Under the pieces are notes generated by a model that was not told the DNA's origin, did not search any database, and was given only the letters and a program-made list of their open reading frames with translations. The translations under genes and the position numbers were made by a program. Shown here one piece after another: positions 31,380 to 42,510 of a stretch of DNA of 64,000 nt. The DNA is from Aphrophora alni (taxonomy: Eukaryota > Arthropoda > Insecta > Hemiptera > Aphrophoridae): NCBI GenBank assembly GCA_963513935.1, contig OY740765.1, positions 74,631,718 to 74,695,717 on the forward strand, given 5' to 3'. How positions within the stretch are numbered: the stretch's first letter is position 1; each line of letters starts with the position of its first letter.

Positions 31380-34088
31380 CACAATCAGCACCAATTTTGG
31401 GGTTCCGAATCCCTATTATGTACATTATTTAAGATGAGAGTTGGGTCTGCATAGAATTAATATTTTTAAAATACACCCTTTTCCCCTATACACCCTTCTA
31501 CTAAGAACCATTAGAGACTGCATTTTTTGTTAGAGTTTTGATCCAGACTGGGTGATACAACACTATTGAACAAGGTTTGTGAATGTCATGCTTGTTCATG
31601 GTATGGTTAAGAGAGAACCAATTTTTATCGTCATTAGTTGTTTAACAATTTGATTTTTCTTGACCTCTTTAACACAAGGAGGAGGTGAAGTTGAAAAGTT
31701 ATGTTGGTATTTCTTCATATTTACAAAGATCATTAAGCTGTTCTGGTATTTTTACACCCCTCTGTTTGTAAATGACTACATACAATTAATTAAACTTAAT
31801 GATATCTATCTTCAGAATGTGATAGAATTAAGTTTAATGAATTATATATGCTATAATTTTATAAACAATTAAATATTCTGTTCTTTCAAGTAAGAACATT
31901 TTAAGTTATTATTCAGACTACTATATAGTCTATGTTCAAGGACATTTTATATTAAACCTATAGGCCTATTGCTTTTTGAAAGCAAAGTTATCATGTAAAA
32001 GATTAGATTACTAAATTTTCTTGTTTAGGCCTATATAATACTTGTGTTATGATTATTAATTAAATTAAATGCAAATTATATTACTAATATTATTATAAAG
32101 AGGAACATAGTATTGCCTTACTACTTGATGTTATTAATTATTTAAATTAATAATTTTTAGTTAGTAGCAGGTCTATTTTTTTGCAGCATCATCTTCTCTT
32201 CATTCACTGATGGTGTCATTCTTAAATGTGTGTTACATTACTGTTCCGATCACCCTTTAATTTCAACCGTGTTAACATTTTATAAAAAATATGAAATTGT
32301 CACTTTGTATAGGCCTATTTAGATTTGTAGGGTTAAAGATTTTTTTTTGTATTCTTAACAGTATTCTGTTCCATAAAAGTTGTACAAATGTATACTTAGA
32401 TCAACCGAATCGGACAACTTTAGCCAAGGTTATCAATTAATTATGTTTAAATGTTATGTATTTTGAAATTTTCTATTTCGAAGGGACTCAAAATAATAGT
32501 TCTGTGTTTCTTCACAACAGTTCTGCATTCTGCTTGAATGGTTATATGATACACACAATGGCATTTGACAATTCTATCCGAAGATATCAATTTTGTTTTT
32601 ATTTTAAGAAAGTTATAATTATTGTTGACTGTGCATGTTTTTTTTTAATATTCATGTGGAGGGATTAAATTAACCAATCTATTGTCAAATTGTATATATC
32701 TACCTAGCTAAAAATTATAACTTGATTTTGCAGCTAAAAATCCAACCTAGCTCTGAAACTTCATGAATTTAGGCTACAGTTTGCTGTGTTTCAAAAATTG
32801 TTTAAAACACTTTTTAACAGAACAATGACTAAAAATTATAAAACACTTGTTATCATTTAAAGATTACGGCACAATGAAGGGTGACTATTTTTTAGAGTGA
32901 TTGGAACTCTAAAGTAACATATCATTCTCAAAAATTGATACTTGATACTCGACATTTAACATTTTTTATCTTGCATACATTGAATACAATACTTAAAACA
33001 ATATACATGCTTTATTGTTAAATATAACTAGACACTTCTTTGACTAAGTTAATTTCATACTAATAAGTTTACCTATTTGCTGTTCTGTATTTATTGTTGA
33101 TATTGAAAAACTACATGTATACATCAAATCCCATGTTAAAGAAAAGACATGTTTGACAAAATTTGTAAGAAAATAATAAAAAGTATTTTTAGGCACATTT
33201 ACGAAACTCGCTAATGGGGGGGTCAAAATAATTAGATCACATTTCAAAATACTTTATTGTTTAGGAGTAGAAGATTTTTGAAAATACAGTTTTCAATTTT
33301 CATCAAGATTTGTAATCGATCAAGATGAAATCCTAAATACACCTTGTAATTATTACATAAGTTTAAGTAGTTATATTAAAACATTGTAAAATTATACTGA
33401 AAAACAATTATTATCAGTGGGTTCATTTTAACAAAACAAAAAACATAAATTGAATTAAAATTGTGGAAGAATAAATTCACCTTGAAATTATTACAAAAAG
33501 CAAATAATTTCAGTTTCATTTAAAAATAATTTTGTTGAATTAATAATGGATCAATTTTGATGAAACAAACAATTTATATTGAATTAAAAATTGACTAATT
33601 AGATTTATCTATTAATATTTTAAAGATTTTATTGTTACACATTTAGAACTAAAAATTGTGTATTTTCAAAAGTACTTTTGAGAGCCTGTATTTTTTCATT
33701 GGCAGTTCATTTCCAATAAGGTTGGGGTTTCAGGAATGCATGTAAAAAGATATATTTATATTTTAATTTAAAACTAAGTATTATGAAGTTTTTAGAAAAA
33801 AATGTTTATGTTTCATTTAATAATAAGTTGTCATCATTGAGGTAAAATGGAATAAATTGCAGATTCCTCAAAATTTCCATAATTTAATGTCATTTGTTTT
33901 TGTGATGTGTTAAGTGCTCAGCTTTATGAATGGCTAAAACAGTTTACTGGAAAGAAACAACATTTCTGCTATAAACTAAAGCTAACAGTGAAATACACTT
34001 TGTAAAAAAATAATCCAAGTTAGTTATTGAAGCAAACACATTTTTTAGAAATAGTAAAACTAATAATTTCTCAAATCTTGTCTTACAG
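31380..34088. other. AT-rich noncoding DNA (candidate intron)
   Basis: No coding features or structured repeats seen. TAGGCCTA occurs at about 31960, 32026 and 32309. A pyrimidine-rich tract ending TTACAG at 34088 makes a good splice acceptor for the exon that follows. Confidence 0.55.
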
Positions 34089-34133
34089 AGTATAGAGGGT
34101 GGCAATGCTGCTTTTCTAGGGCAAAGGAAACTG
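34089..34133 (+). CDS. Candidate 45-nt internal exon of a host gene
   Basis: The acceptor CTTGTCTTACAG and donor CTG/GTGAGT bracket exactly 45 nt. In phase 0 they encode SIEGGNAAFLGQRKL; both other frames contain no advantage. The exon is symmetric and matches the phase of the candidate exon at 2145-2240 on the same strand, which would place an intron of about 31.8 kb between them. The short GGNAAFLG piece is faintly like the AAFLG stretch before LWDKTLPYD in PAR bZIP factors, but five residues cannot carry that claim. Expression data would decide whether it is an exon. Confidence 0.5.
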
Positions 34134-34134
34134 G

Positions 34135-34590
34135 TGAGTGAATTTCACTGATGGTGTACCATGTGTGTGTATATTTGTGGTTTGTGTCTTGCTGTTAGTA
34201 ACTCACATATTTGGTGTCCTTTAAACATAATTTATATATGTATTTCATAGTTCCTACTTGCAAAATGCCAAGTTCTATTTTGTTTCTACCCTTCTGCCAT
34301 ATGGCACAACAAAACACTCATCTTACAAATTATTTTGATTGTTTTCTTTTATTGTTTTTACTTTTTCATATACAGAGTGTAAATTAAGTCTGAGATGATG
34401 CAGTGTTTAGAGAATGGTTTAAAATAAAAATGTCAAATTTGATTTATGTTTCTTAGAGCACAGTAGCTATAATTTTTTAGACTTTTGAATAAATTCATAT
34501 TTTAAATAGGATGGGCGTCATTTGACAGATTTTTTTCACTGTCTTTTGATCAATAAACTAATGCTGCAACCCATTTTTGAATAATCCGTG
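34135..34590. other. Noncoding DNA (candidate intron)
   Basis: Nothing recognised. Confidence 0.5.
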
Positions 34591-34599
34591 TTGGATAAA

Positions 34600-35821
34600 A
34601 CACTAGGAAAAAGTGTCTTGGTCCTTTTCCGAATGAGAGTTCCTGGTGAATTGACCAATCCTGTGTATATGTTTTTTTGATAACAGTGTCCTGTAATGAA
34701 TCACACTACCTTCCTTATATTGCCCCTGCATAGTGAGAAAAAAAGGTGCAATATGCCCAGAGGGGGCATGAAGTGAGAGTTCAACCTAAAATTTGAGATA
34801 CTGCTCCACCTTTTCTTGTGTTTTTCTGAGCCCAAGTGCTGATGAGTTGCATAATCAGCCTCTTGGCCATGGGCACAGAACGGTTCAGCTCCTATGAGTT
34901 TCACTGCTGACACTTTATTAGTCAGCTAGTCTGCACATTCATTCCCACTAACATATCCCCCCCCCCCCAGCTTTCACTTGACTGTGAAATAATCCCAAAC
35001 TAACTTTGACCTGAATACATTAGAATTGAGGGCTTTTGAAACTGCCCGGCTGTCTTTATATATCCTTATCCCAGTACCCAAGTCTCGAGTTTTTTCTGAC
35101 ACATTCCATTAAGGGTGTAATATCTGACGGAAACACCGATTGATGCATTTCCATTGGCAAAACTTATTCCTGTTCAGGCCTGTCTCCTCAGATTCCAGCC
35201 CCTGTTCCCCCCGCCATCTGTGAACCATTCCAGCTCATAATGGGTAAATACTTCCTTCCCTCTAGCGATTCCTTACAGTTGGATTTTATTTCTGTAAATG
35301 GTTTTGAGAAGGAATACACCTTCATATAGTCAGAGATTATTTCCAATGTGCAATCTCTCGTGACATATCCATAGTCCTTCACAATGTAGGTTATATGCAC
35401 TTTTAACCTCTGTGGACACCCCATTTTTATTCCAATCTCTACAGTTACCCCATGCAGCGACAACTTCATAATTATGCCTTGTAGCCTGACCTTAATTTAT
35501 CTTCATATCAAGTTTTTAATTCTGCGGTCTATAGCCTCCTCAATGAATGATTGAGTTGTCAAATTACCCCTTGATTTCTAGAAATGCACTTAGTGCCACT
35601 TCTTTAGATTTAAGTGTTCTTTCAATCCTCCTCGTGGATATAAAGCATGCTGATTCTCGTGGATGGGGTATTACAACACGGAACCACCTTCCACACAGTA
35701 TTCATTGTCCTTTCCATAGATACCTTTATTTTACTTTCCCCAGAACTTTCAGAAGGAATGATTTATTGGATTATTGACTGAAGGGACTTAGTCTTGTATA
35801 ACTTAATACAAGCTTGGGTTC
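34600..35821 (-). pseudogene. LINE-B, 3' part: reverse transcriptase end and RNase H
   Basis: On the minus strand from 35821 a decayed LINE reads RRIERTLKSKEVALSAFLEI (about 35600-35640, the fingers/palm block), then KMGCPQRL (about 35420, the GCPQGGVLSP block). Next come an RNase H start NGSQMAGGTGAGI (35188-35230, the TDGS block), its KDSRAVSKALNS block (about 35030), and a C-terminal GAEPFCAHGQEAD (34860-34900). This is the R1/Jockey-group domain order with a C-terminal RNase H. Stops are frequent. The upstream part lies beyond the gypsy insertion, from 43337. Confidence 0.75.
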
Positions 35822-36633
35822 TGTTAGGATTGGCCCAATAACTGCCTGGGTTCTTTAATTTCAATTAATATCAAAATTAGTGGTTCAGTGATTTATTAAT
35901 ACATCAATGCAACATTATTATGCAAAACAATAATTAGAACCTAATTGAACTATTTACTCAAACTGATAATTCAATCGAAATATTAATTACTCAAACAAAT
36001 TATATAAATCAATTACTCAAAGAAATTATTTAAATCCGTTACTCAAACAACTTACACAAATCAATTATTCACATGAATTACATAAATCAATTACTCAAAT
36101 ATAAATTACACAAATCAATTATTCACATGAATTATATAAATCAATTACTCAAATATAAATTACACAAATCAATTATTCACATGAATTATATAAATCAATT
36201 ACTCAAAATATAAATTACACAAATCAATTATTCAAATAAAATACACAAATCAATTGTTCAAAACTCAAAAGTGTTCCAACTATCTTTATATTTTAAATTA
36301 AAGAAATTACAAGTCCTCTAACTGGTGACTTTACATACAAATACAGAAATGCTTGCTTACTGTCTGTCGAGCAGAGTTCCTGAGCCAATAGATTTCCCGG
36401 AGTAGTTCCTGCACCACGGCTAGTGACACAGCCGTGTATCTTCCAAAAGACAAAAGACCACCACCCAAATCCTGCTGATCGTTTATATACCTTTGGGAGT
36501 CTTGGTTGCTCTAGTTTCTATGCAAGACAAGCATTTCAACATTTTTTTAATTGTTTCACAATAGTTGGATCAATCTGAGTTTTGTGAATGTGATTCCTTT
36601 CTAATCTAACCTAATATTAACTTATTCCTAACA
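35822..36633 (-). repeat. Gypsy 3' LTR (left), 812 bp
   Basis: TGTTAGG to CCTAACA. Its interior (about 35930-36255) is a tandem array of short units of the type CAAATCAATTA(C/T)TCA.AT.AATTA(C/T)A, each about 25-28 nt, also present in the other LTR. Confidence 0.95.
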
Positions 36634-37261
36634 TCACCGGCGCCCACGAGACATCGTCCCGATGTCATATTACAAACCTATCCATCTTTAACATTTCAAA
36701 GTTTGATTTAATAATATAGAACTATATAACATTTAAATAATAACATTCACAAGCACATAATGAATATAATACATGAAATAATAAAAGTTACAATTACAAT
36801 CCTTTTACAAAAATTTTTATAATCCTTTTTGATTAATACTAAGTTCTAGTCCTAAAATGCATGCATGTGATTTATATTTAGTTCAAAAAATATACATATA
36901 TAACCCAACAGGTCTAACCAAAATAATGTAGGTAGTCAATTGGCTACTCAATCCACCAATCTTACTACATTAGCGTAGTCAAACCTGCAACAGAGTAAAA
37001 ATGATTAAACATTTTCACATTATAAGTACAAATTATAATATAAATTTTCTGTCACTTTGTCCTGTAACTGAGCAAGCATTTTTGTATAAATTCACCTGTT
37101 ATTGTTTTTAAATGATTTTTGAAGAGAAAAAAAAAACTTTGATTTGTTGGAAACCTTTTGAGACTTTTTAGATTTTAGTACTACTTCTTAGATTTTATGT
37201 TAATTGTTTTAATTAAATTATTTAACTTATATATATTCCTATACCTACATATATCTATTAC
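36634..37261. other. Gypsy 3' untranslated region
   Basis: About 630 nt between the gag-pol stop and the 3' LTR. On the minus strand a GTCTCGTGGGCGCCGGTGA stretch abuts the LTR where the polypurine tract should be; it is purine-rich only in part. No ORF. Confidence 0.7.
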
Positions 37262-40200
37262 TTATACATTTGTATTATACGGTTTTAATCTTGAGACATG
37301 GACTATGTCCCCTATCCATCTACCATATCGATTTACCTCTATCTCATAATTTAGTGGCGAAAGTCTTTTTAAAATTTTGTATGGGCCTGTGTACTGTTGG
37401 GCAAGCTTGTTGTCCTTTTTCTCTGCTTTCACTAGGACCATTTCCCCTACTTGAAACTCTTTTTCCCTTTTGTGCTCATTATAACGCTTGCATTGGTCTT
37501 TTTGGTTTGCCTCCAACAATTTTGGCAAATCCTGCCTTATTTTGTGTATCGTTTTTAAGGCTTCCAGTACATTTTGGTCTGGTATTTTCGGTAACAATGC
37601 TAAATCGATTGGTTGGTTTGGTTCAAACCCGTGCAGTAGGAAGAAGGGTGAAAAACCTGTGGCCGCGTGTCTGCCTGAATTATATGCAAAAGTTAATAAT
37701 TTCACGTATTTATGCCATTCCTTTTGCTCTATGTTTACGTAACAGCGCAGCATGTTTATTAACGTCGAGTTGTATCGCTCAGTTATCCCTTGACTTTGTG
37801 GCCTATAAGCTGTCGATGTTTTGTGTATTATGCCTAAGGCGGTGTATAATTGTTTTAGTGTGTCGGCTACGAAGTGAGTCCCCCTGTCTGTCTGTATCTC
37901 TGCTGGCATTCCGTAACATGGAATGATGTCCTCTAATAAAAATTTCGCTGTCGTGTTGGCATCTGCTTTTTCGGTTGTTTTGGCAACCGCGAACCTCGTT
38001 GTGTTGTCCGTTGCAATTATAATGTATCCCTTCTTGTTTGACTTTGGTAAAGGTCCGAGAAAGTCTATTGTTAGTTTAGTAAATGGTTTTGTGTTGATTT
38101 TTATTGGTTGTAAAAATCCTGTTTGTTTCTGTCGGTCCGTTTTCATAATTTGACACTTATGACAATTTTTTATGTATCGTACCACGTCCGCTGTCATCCC
38201 TGGCCAATGATAGTTGTTCCTTATCTTCGACATCGTTTTTTGTATCCCCGCATGACCTCCCCCAACATATGAATCATGAAATGCCTGTAAAACGTCTGTT
38301 GTCAATGTTTTAGGAATTGCTAACAGCATTTTATTTTCTCCATTCATTATATGCTTATAATGCAAGATTCCATCCTGTAGTGTGTACAACCTTGAAGCTC
38401 GCCTAAATGCTTTGTCAGCTGCCTCTGGATCTACTAAGGCTTGTCTAATGTGGAATAAATAATCATCTGTTAGTTGTAATTGTTCTATGTTTACTGTTTG
38501 GATTTTGTTTATTGTTAGTTCCCCCTGTATTTCTGTTTTTGAAATCGGTGTTTTTCCTGGGTAGCGACTCAAGCTATCTGGTACTCTCATTGTCGATCCG
38601 GGTTTGTGTTTGATTTCAAAATCATACTCTATTAATTTCAAAGCTAATCTATTTAAACGTGAACTTAGGGTTTTTACATTTTTATAATATTGTAAACTGG
38701 CGTGGTCATTGAAAATCGTAAATCGTCGGCCATACAGGAAAGGTCTAAAATAGTTAACCGTGTAAACTACACTTAACAGCTCTATCTCTGATACGCTCCA
38801 GCGCCCCTCGGTATCTTTTAGTCTCCTGCTGACGTAAGCAATAGGTCGTACTGTTCCATCTTCTTGGTATTGGGACATTACTCCCCCTATTCCGATCCTA
38901 CTGGCGTCGCACGATATCACTATTTCCAAATTTTCGTTGAAATTTGCCAGCACTGGCGGTGTTGTTAATGAGATTTTTAGTTTTTGGAAAGCTTTTTCAT
39001 GCTGCCCTAACCATTTGAATGTTTTTTTTTCTGCATTCTCTTTTTTTGTTAAATCCGTCAGTGGTTTAGCTATGTCACTAAAGCCTTGGATGAACTTCCT
39101 ATAATAAGATGCCGCTCCTAAGAAGCTCCGCACATCCTTCGTTCGCGTAGGAGTGGGAAATTCGGTTATAGCTTTTAAGTTTTTCTCCAATGGCTTTATC
39201 CCCTGTTTGGATATGTTGTGGCCAAGTACATCAATGTTTTTGTAGAAAAAATGACATTTAGATGTTTTAAGTTTCAATTTAGCTGCTTCTAGACGCTTAA
39301 AAACTTTTTCTAGATTATCTAATTGTTCTTTAAATGTGCCTCCATACGCTACTAAATCGTCTATATAAATTATCATTCCTTGATACAACAACCCTGAAAA
39401 TAGGCGGTTCATACTCCGTTGAAATGAATTGGACGAATTTCTCATTCCCATAGGCAGTCTAGTGTATTGGTATAGGCCTCGGTGAGTCACAAACGCCGTA
39501 TACGGTCTATGCTCCGGCACAATAGGCTGTTGGAAGAATGCCTGATTGATATCCATTGACGAAAAGTATTGTGCCGTCCCAAGGGTGTCGAATATTGTTT
39601 CTGCCCTGGGCAATGGAAATTTGTCTGCCTCCATATTCTCGTTTAACTTCCTGTAGTCCACTACCATGCGGTATTGGTCTCCCGGTTTCTTTACCAAAAA
39701 TGCTGGTGCCGCGTATGCACTCTGGGAATCTTCTACCACGCCTGTTTTCTTTAACTCCTCTACCTGACGGTCCAATTCCATCCTTTCCACATTGCTTAAC
39801 CTGTATGGAGGTACAGCTACTGGTTTGTCTGTGTTCATATATATTGAATATGGCGGCATATTGGCTTCTTGCAAATCGTATGGCCCTCGCGCAAACAAAT
39901 GAATATATCTCTTTATTAATGTCTTAGCTGCCTCGTGTTCTGTGCTGGTTAATTCTTTATTGATGTCTATGCGGTCCCCCTTTTGGTCGGTCAGGTCTTT
40001 GCTGTTTGTCATTTCCGTATTCTGAGACAGGTAATTAATGTGATGTTTTTCTTTTGGGTTGTAGTCTTCGAAGTCTGCACTTGAGAATTTTATCAATTTG
40101 CGGGTTTTTTGTTTCTGTTCTTCAGTCACGGCCACTTTCCCTAACTTGGTGTTTGTTAACAAAGTTTTTGTTCGCGATGTCGGGTTCACAATCGTTAATC

Positions 40201-41977
40201 GTGTGGGTGTGTCATCTGTACTAGCACATACATGAACTCCTTTTTTACCTAGTAGGTCATCCCTACACTGAAATTCATATTTTTTTCCTTCTGTTAATAT
40301 TCTTTCTGTTCGCCCTTCGATATTTCTTGTCTCACCTGGGGATATCGTTATGTCGTGTGGTGTGTAAATGGGCATCACGTCTTCTGTTGTGTTTGCCGCG
40401 TTGTGTTCTTTAAATAATGATATTTTGCTTTCCCCCAGAGTAACTGTCTGTGTTTTGAAATTAATGACAGTATCATTTGCTGCCATGAAATCATTTCCCA
40501 CCAACAAATCGCTCGTTAATCCTTCTACTAAATATACTGTTTGCTTGTATCTCTTTTTTTGTACCTGAAACTCTAAAATTGCTTTGCCTGTGACATTCAG
40601 TCTCGTAGCATTCGCAGATGTCAACCAAATGTTGTCTGGCTTTATTTTTTTTGCTAAATGTTTGTATGTATCATTTAGACATGAAACACTACAACCTGTG
40701 TCTAATAAAATATCTATTTGTTTGTCCCCTATGTGTCCTCTTATTGTTGAAGTTAAATTTGTGTTTATGTTACAAATTGGTGTTTGTAATTTGATTGTGT
40801 GTTGCGAGTATGCACTATCATCGTTCGGATTCGTCAGCATTTTCCGCCCAACGTTGCAAGGTCCCTTGTACATTGTTTCTTCAGTGTCATCAAATTCCAT
40901 TTTGCGTTGTTCATTATGTAACCTATTATGCGAATAATCTTTTACCATGTCTCCGCACGTGTCGAAATACCATTTTATAAATTGTACATGCCTCTGCTGT
41001 GCCAATTTATGTCCTACTTTGTTGCGTAACCATTTTTCGTATGCGCTTCCCGCCGTTTTATTTTTCCGAGATATTTCTGGCCGTCCAGAATGAATGTTGT
41101 TCAATCCCGGCCGTCCTAGTTTTTTTGCTTGGCAAAATTTAGAGATGTGTCCCCTCTCTCCACACCGAAAACACTCTGGCGCTGCCCTATACGCTCGTTC
41201 CATGGGTTGTCTTCCGTGGTACATCTGTTCTGGGTTGTGTGGTTTATATTCCCTAGCGTACCGATAGTTTTTTTCTGGCCCTGGTTCTGTATTTCTGTTG
41301 TAGTATCTTTGTCTATGGCCCTGGTATTCTCGTCTCCCTGGATCGTCCCTGACCTGTCTATTTTGCATATGCATACTTTTAAGCTGGTCTAATATGATAG
41401 CCAATTCGGATTTTTCGCCCATTTCTTTTTTTTCTGTTAAATTTTCCGAATTAATTCCCAGCCTTTCTCGCAGCATGTATGTTGCTTTTTCTGCCGTGAG
41501 CATATTATGATTTAGCTTTTCCAGCGTACTATTATCTAACATAGCTATCTGCTGCAACATGGCTGGGTTAAGTCCTTTCAATATGTGGTTGCAAATTTTA
41601 AACTCACTCATGTCGGGTTCATATTTCGCACACAACAACTCTACATCGGTTCTATATTGTATCAGGGATTCCCCGGGTAATTGTATTCTATTATTCAATC
41701 GTATCAATATCATTTCCTTCTCCTGTGTTGGCGCAAATGCTTTCCTGAACTGTGTCTCTAGGTCTTCCCATGTTAATTGTTCATTTTTAATTTCCAGGAT
41801 GTCAAAGTAACTGCTTGCCACGCCTTCCAAATACCACGGAAAGTATATTTTCTTTTTTTTTTCGTCCCATCCGTTTGCAATGGCCGCCCTGCTAAACCTT
41901 GTTATATGTGTTTCTATGTCTTCCCCTGTTTTTCCCCCAAATTTACTAGGTTCAAAAAATGGCAGTTTCTCGCACAT
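37262..41977 (-). CDS. gag-pol: Gypsy Gag-Pol polyprotein, intact
   Basis: The frame follows a TGA at 42008-42010. The first ATG, at 41975-41977 (MCEKLPFFEPSKFGG), gives 1571 residues; a GTG further up is unlikely to be used. In order: a capsid-like Gag (to about 190); a basic linker and one zinc knuckle CFRCGERGHISKFC (269-282); an aspartic protease LLDTGCS (D426); reverse transcriptase with VVDYRKLNE, MDINQAFFQ and YIDD (871-874); and RNase H (ISCDAS D1024, FNDHASL D1091). Integrase carries the zinc finger H1234, H1242, C1272, C1275, then D1305, D1364 and E1400 with 35 residues between the last two, then a GPY-type module (YTGPYKILKRL, about 1529). Gag and Pol are fused without a frameshift. 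All catalytic residues seen are present, so the protein may be functional. Confidence 0.95.
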   Translation of the reverse strand: MCEKLPFFEPSKFGGKTGEDIETHITRFSRAAIANGWDEKKKKIYFPWYLEGVASSYFDILEIKNEQLTWEDLETQFRKAFAPTQEKEMILIRLNNRIQLPGESLIQYRTDVELLCAKYEPDMSEFKICNHILKGLNPAMLQQIAMLDNSTLEKLNHNMLTAEKATYMLRERLGINSENLTEKKEMGEKSELAIILDQLKSMHMQNRQVRDDPGRREYQGHRQRYYNRNTEPGPEKNYRYAREYKPHNPEQMYHGRQPMERAYRAAPECFRCGERGHISKFCQAKKLGRPGLNNIHSGRPEISRKNKTAGSAYEKWLRNKVGHKLAQQRHVQFIKWYFDTCGDMVKDYSHNRLHNEQRKMEFDDTEETMYKGPCNVGRKMLTNPNDDSAYSQHTIKLQTPICNINTNLTSTIRGHIGDKQIDILLDTGCSVSCLNDTYKHLAKKIKPDNIWLTSANATRLNVTGKAILEFQVQKKRYKQTVYLVEGLTSDLLVGNDFMAANDTVINFKTQTVTLGESKISLFKEHNAANTTEDVMPIYTPHDITISPGETRNIEGRTERILTEGKKYEFQCRDDLLGKKGVHVCASTDDTPTRLTIVNPTSRTKTLLTNTKLGKVAVTEEQKQKTRKLIKFSSADFEDYNPKEKHHINYLSQNTEMTNSKDLTDQKGDRIDINKELTSTEHEAAKTLIKRYIHLFARGPYDLQEANMPPYSIYMNTDKPVAVPPYRLSNVERMELDRQVEELKKTGVVEDSQSAYAAPAFLVKKPGDQYRMVVDYRKLNENMEADKFPLPRAETIFDTLGTAQYFSSMDINQAFFQQPIVPEHRPYTAFVTHRGLYQYTRLPMGMRNSSNSFQRSMNRLFSGLLYQGMIIYIDDLVAYGGTFKEQLDNLEKVFKRLEAAKLKLKTSKCHFFYKNIDVLGHNISKQGIKPLEKNLKAITEFPTPTRTKDVRSFLGAASYYRKFIQGFSDIAKPLTDLTKKENAEKKTFKWLGQHEKAFQKLKISLTTPPVLANFNENLEIVISCDASRIGIGGVMSQYQEDGTVRPIAYVSRRLKDTEGRWSVSEIELLSVVYTVNYFRPFLYGRRFTIFNDHASLQYYKNVKTLSSRLNRLALKLIEYDFEIKHKPGSTMRVPDSLSRYPGKTPISKTEIQGELTINKIQTVNIEQLQLTDDYLFHIRQALVDPEAADKAFRRASRLYTLQDGILHYKHIMNGENKMLLAIPKTLTTDVLQAFHDSYVGGGHAGIQKTMSKIRNNYHWPGMTADVVRYIKNCHKCQIMKTDRQKQTGFLQPIKINTKPFTKLTIDFLGPLPKSNKKGYIIIATDNTTRFAVAKTTEKADANTTAKFLLEDIIPCYGMPAEIQTDRGTHFVADTLKQLYTALGIIHKTSTAYRPQSQGITERYNSTLINMLRCYVNIEQKEWHKYVKLLTFAYNSGRHAATGFSPFFLLHGFEPNQPIDLALLPKIPDQNVLEALKTIHKIRQDLPKLLEANQKDQCKRYNEHKREKEFQVGEMVLVKAEKKDNKLAQQYTGPYKILKRLSPLNYEIEVNRYGRWIGDIVHVSRLKPYNTNV

Positions 41978-42009
41978 CCTACCCAAGAAGAATTCAACAC
42001 CTGACACTC

Positions 42010-42494
42010 AAAAAGATCCGTTTCCAGCTACTCAGTCCACCGGAAACAATGATAAATTTGAAATGTCAAGTTTGTCGTTAATTTTCCTATTCACTGTTAA
42101 AACTTATTGACGCATGAGAAAGAAAAAATGTAAACAAAGCCCCACAATGTTCCGTCAGCAATCCGTGATATAACCGCCGCGACCTTGTGTAATGCAAACT
42201 GCCGACGCGTTGTTTTATATAACAAGTCGATTGTAAGTGGAACAGGTTTCTAATTGCTTTTCAGCTCCTTAACCTACCACAAATTTTCCCGTAATGTTAT
42301 CGTGACAATTAGAATGACTATAATTTAGCTTATCTTATTAATAAACACACTAACAATAATTAAATAGTAACATTCAGTTAATAATTTTGAAACTTCTTAA
42401 ACTAAAAAAATTTAAAATCAACTTCAATAATATGTTTAAAAAGAATATTAGCACAATTTTTATAGGTATTAATTTTTAGTAAAAACTAAAAGAA
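42010..42494 (-). other. Gypsy leader between primer site and gag
   Basis: About 485 nt without an ORF, including GC-richer sequence near 42140-42220. It is expected to hold packaging signals, which cannot be pinpointed here. Confidence 0.6.
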
Positions 42495-42508
42495 CGGCCG
42501 ATGCACCA
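42495..42508 (-). other. Primer binding site matching tRNA-Gly
   Basis: On the minus strand TGGTGCATCGGCCG lies 2 nt after the 5' LTR. It is complementary to the 3' end (CGGCCGATGCA plus CCA) of insect tRNA-Gly(GCC) as I remember it: 14 nt match, then divergence. Confidence 0.75.
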
Positions 42509-42510
42509 TT

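Noticed and set aside
34089..34133. Assignment of the 45-nt exon to a PAR bZIP transcription factor
   Set aside because: Only AAFLG is shared and the expected following WDKTLPYD-type exon was not found.
37270..42110. Many plus-strand frames of 60-218 codons opposite gag-pol
   Set aside because: They are shadows of the intact minus-strand gag-pol gene, which carries all the recognised motifs.
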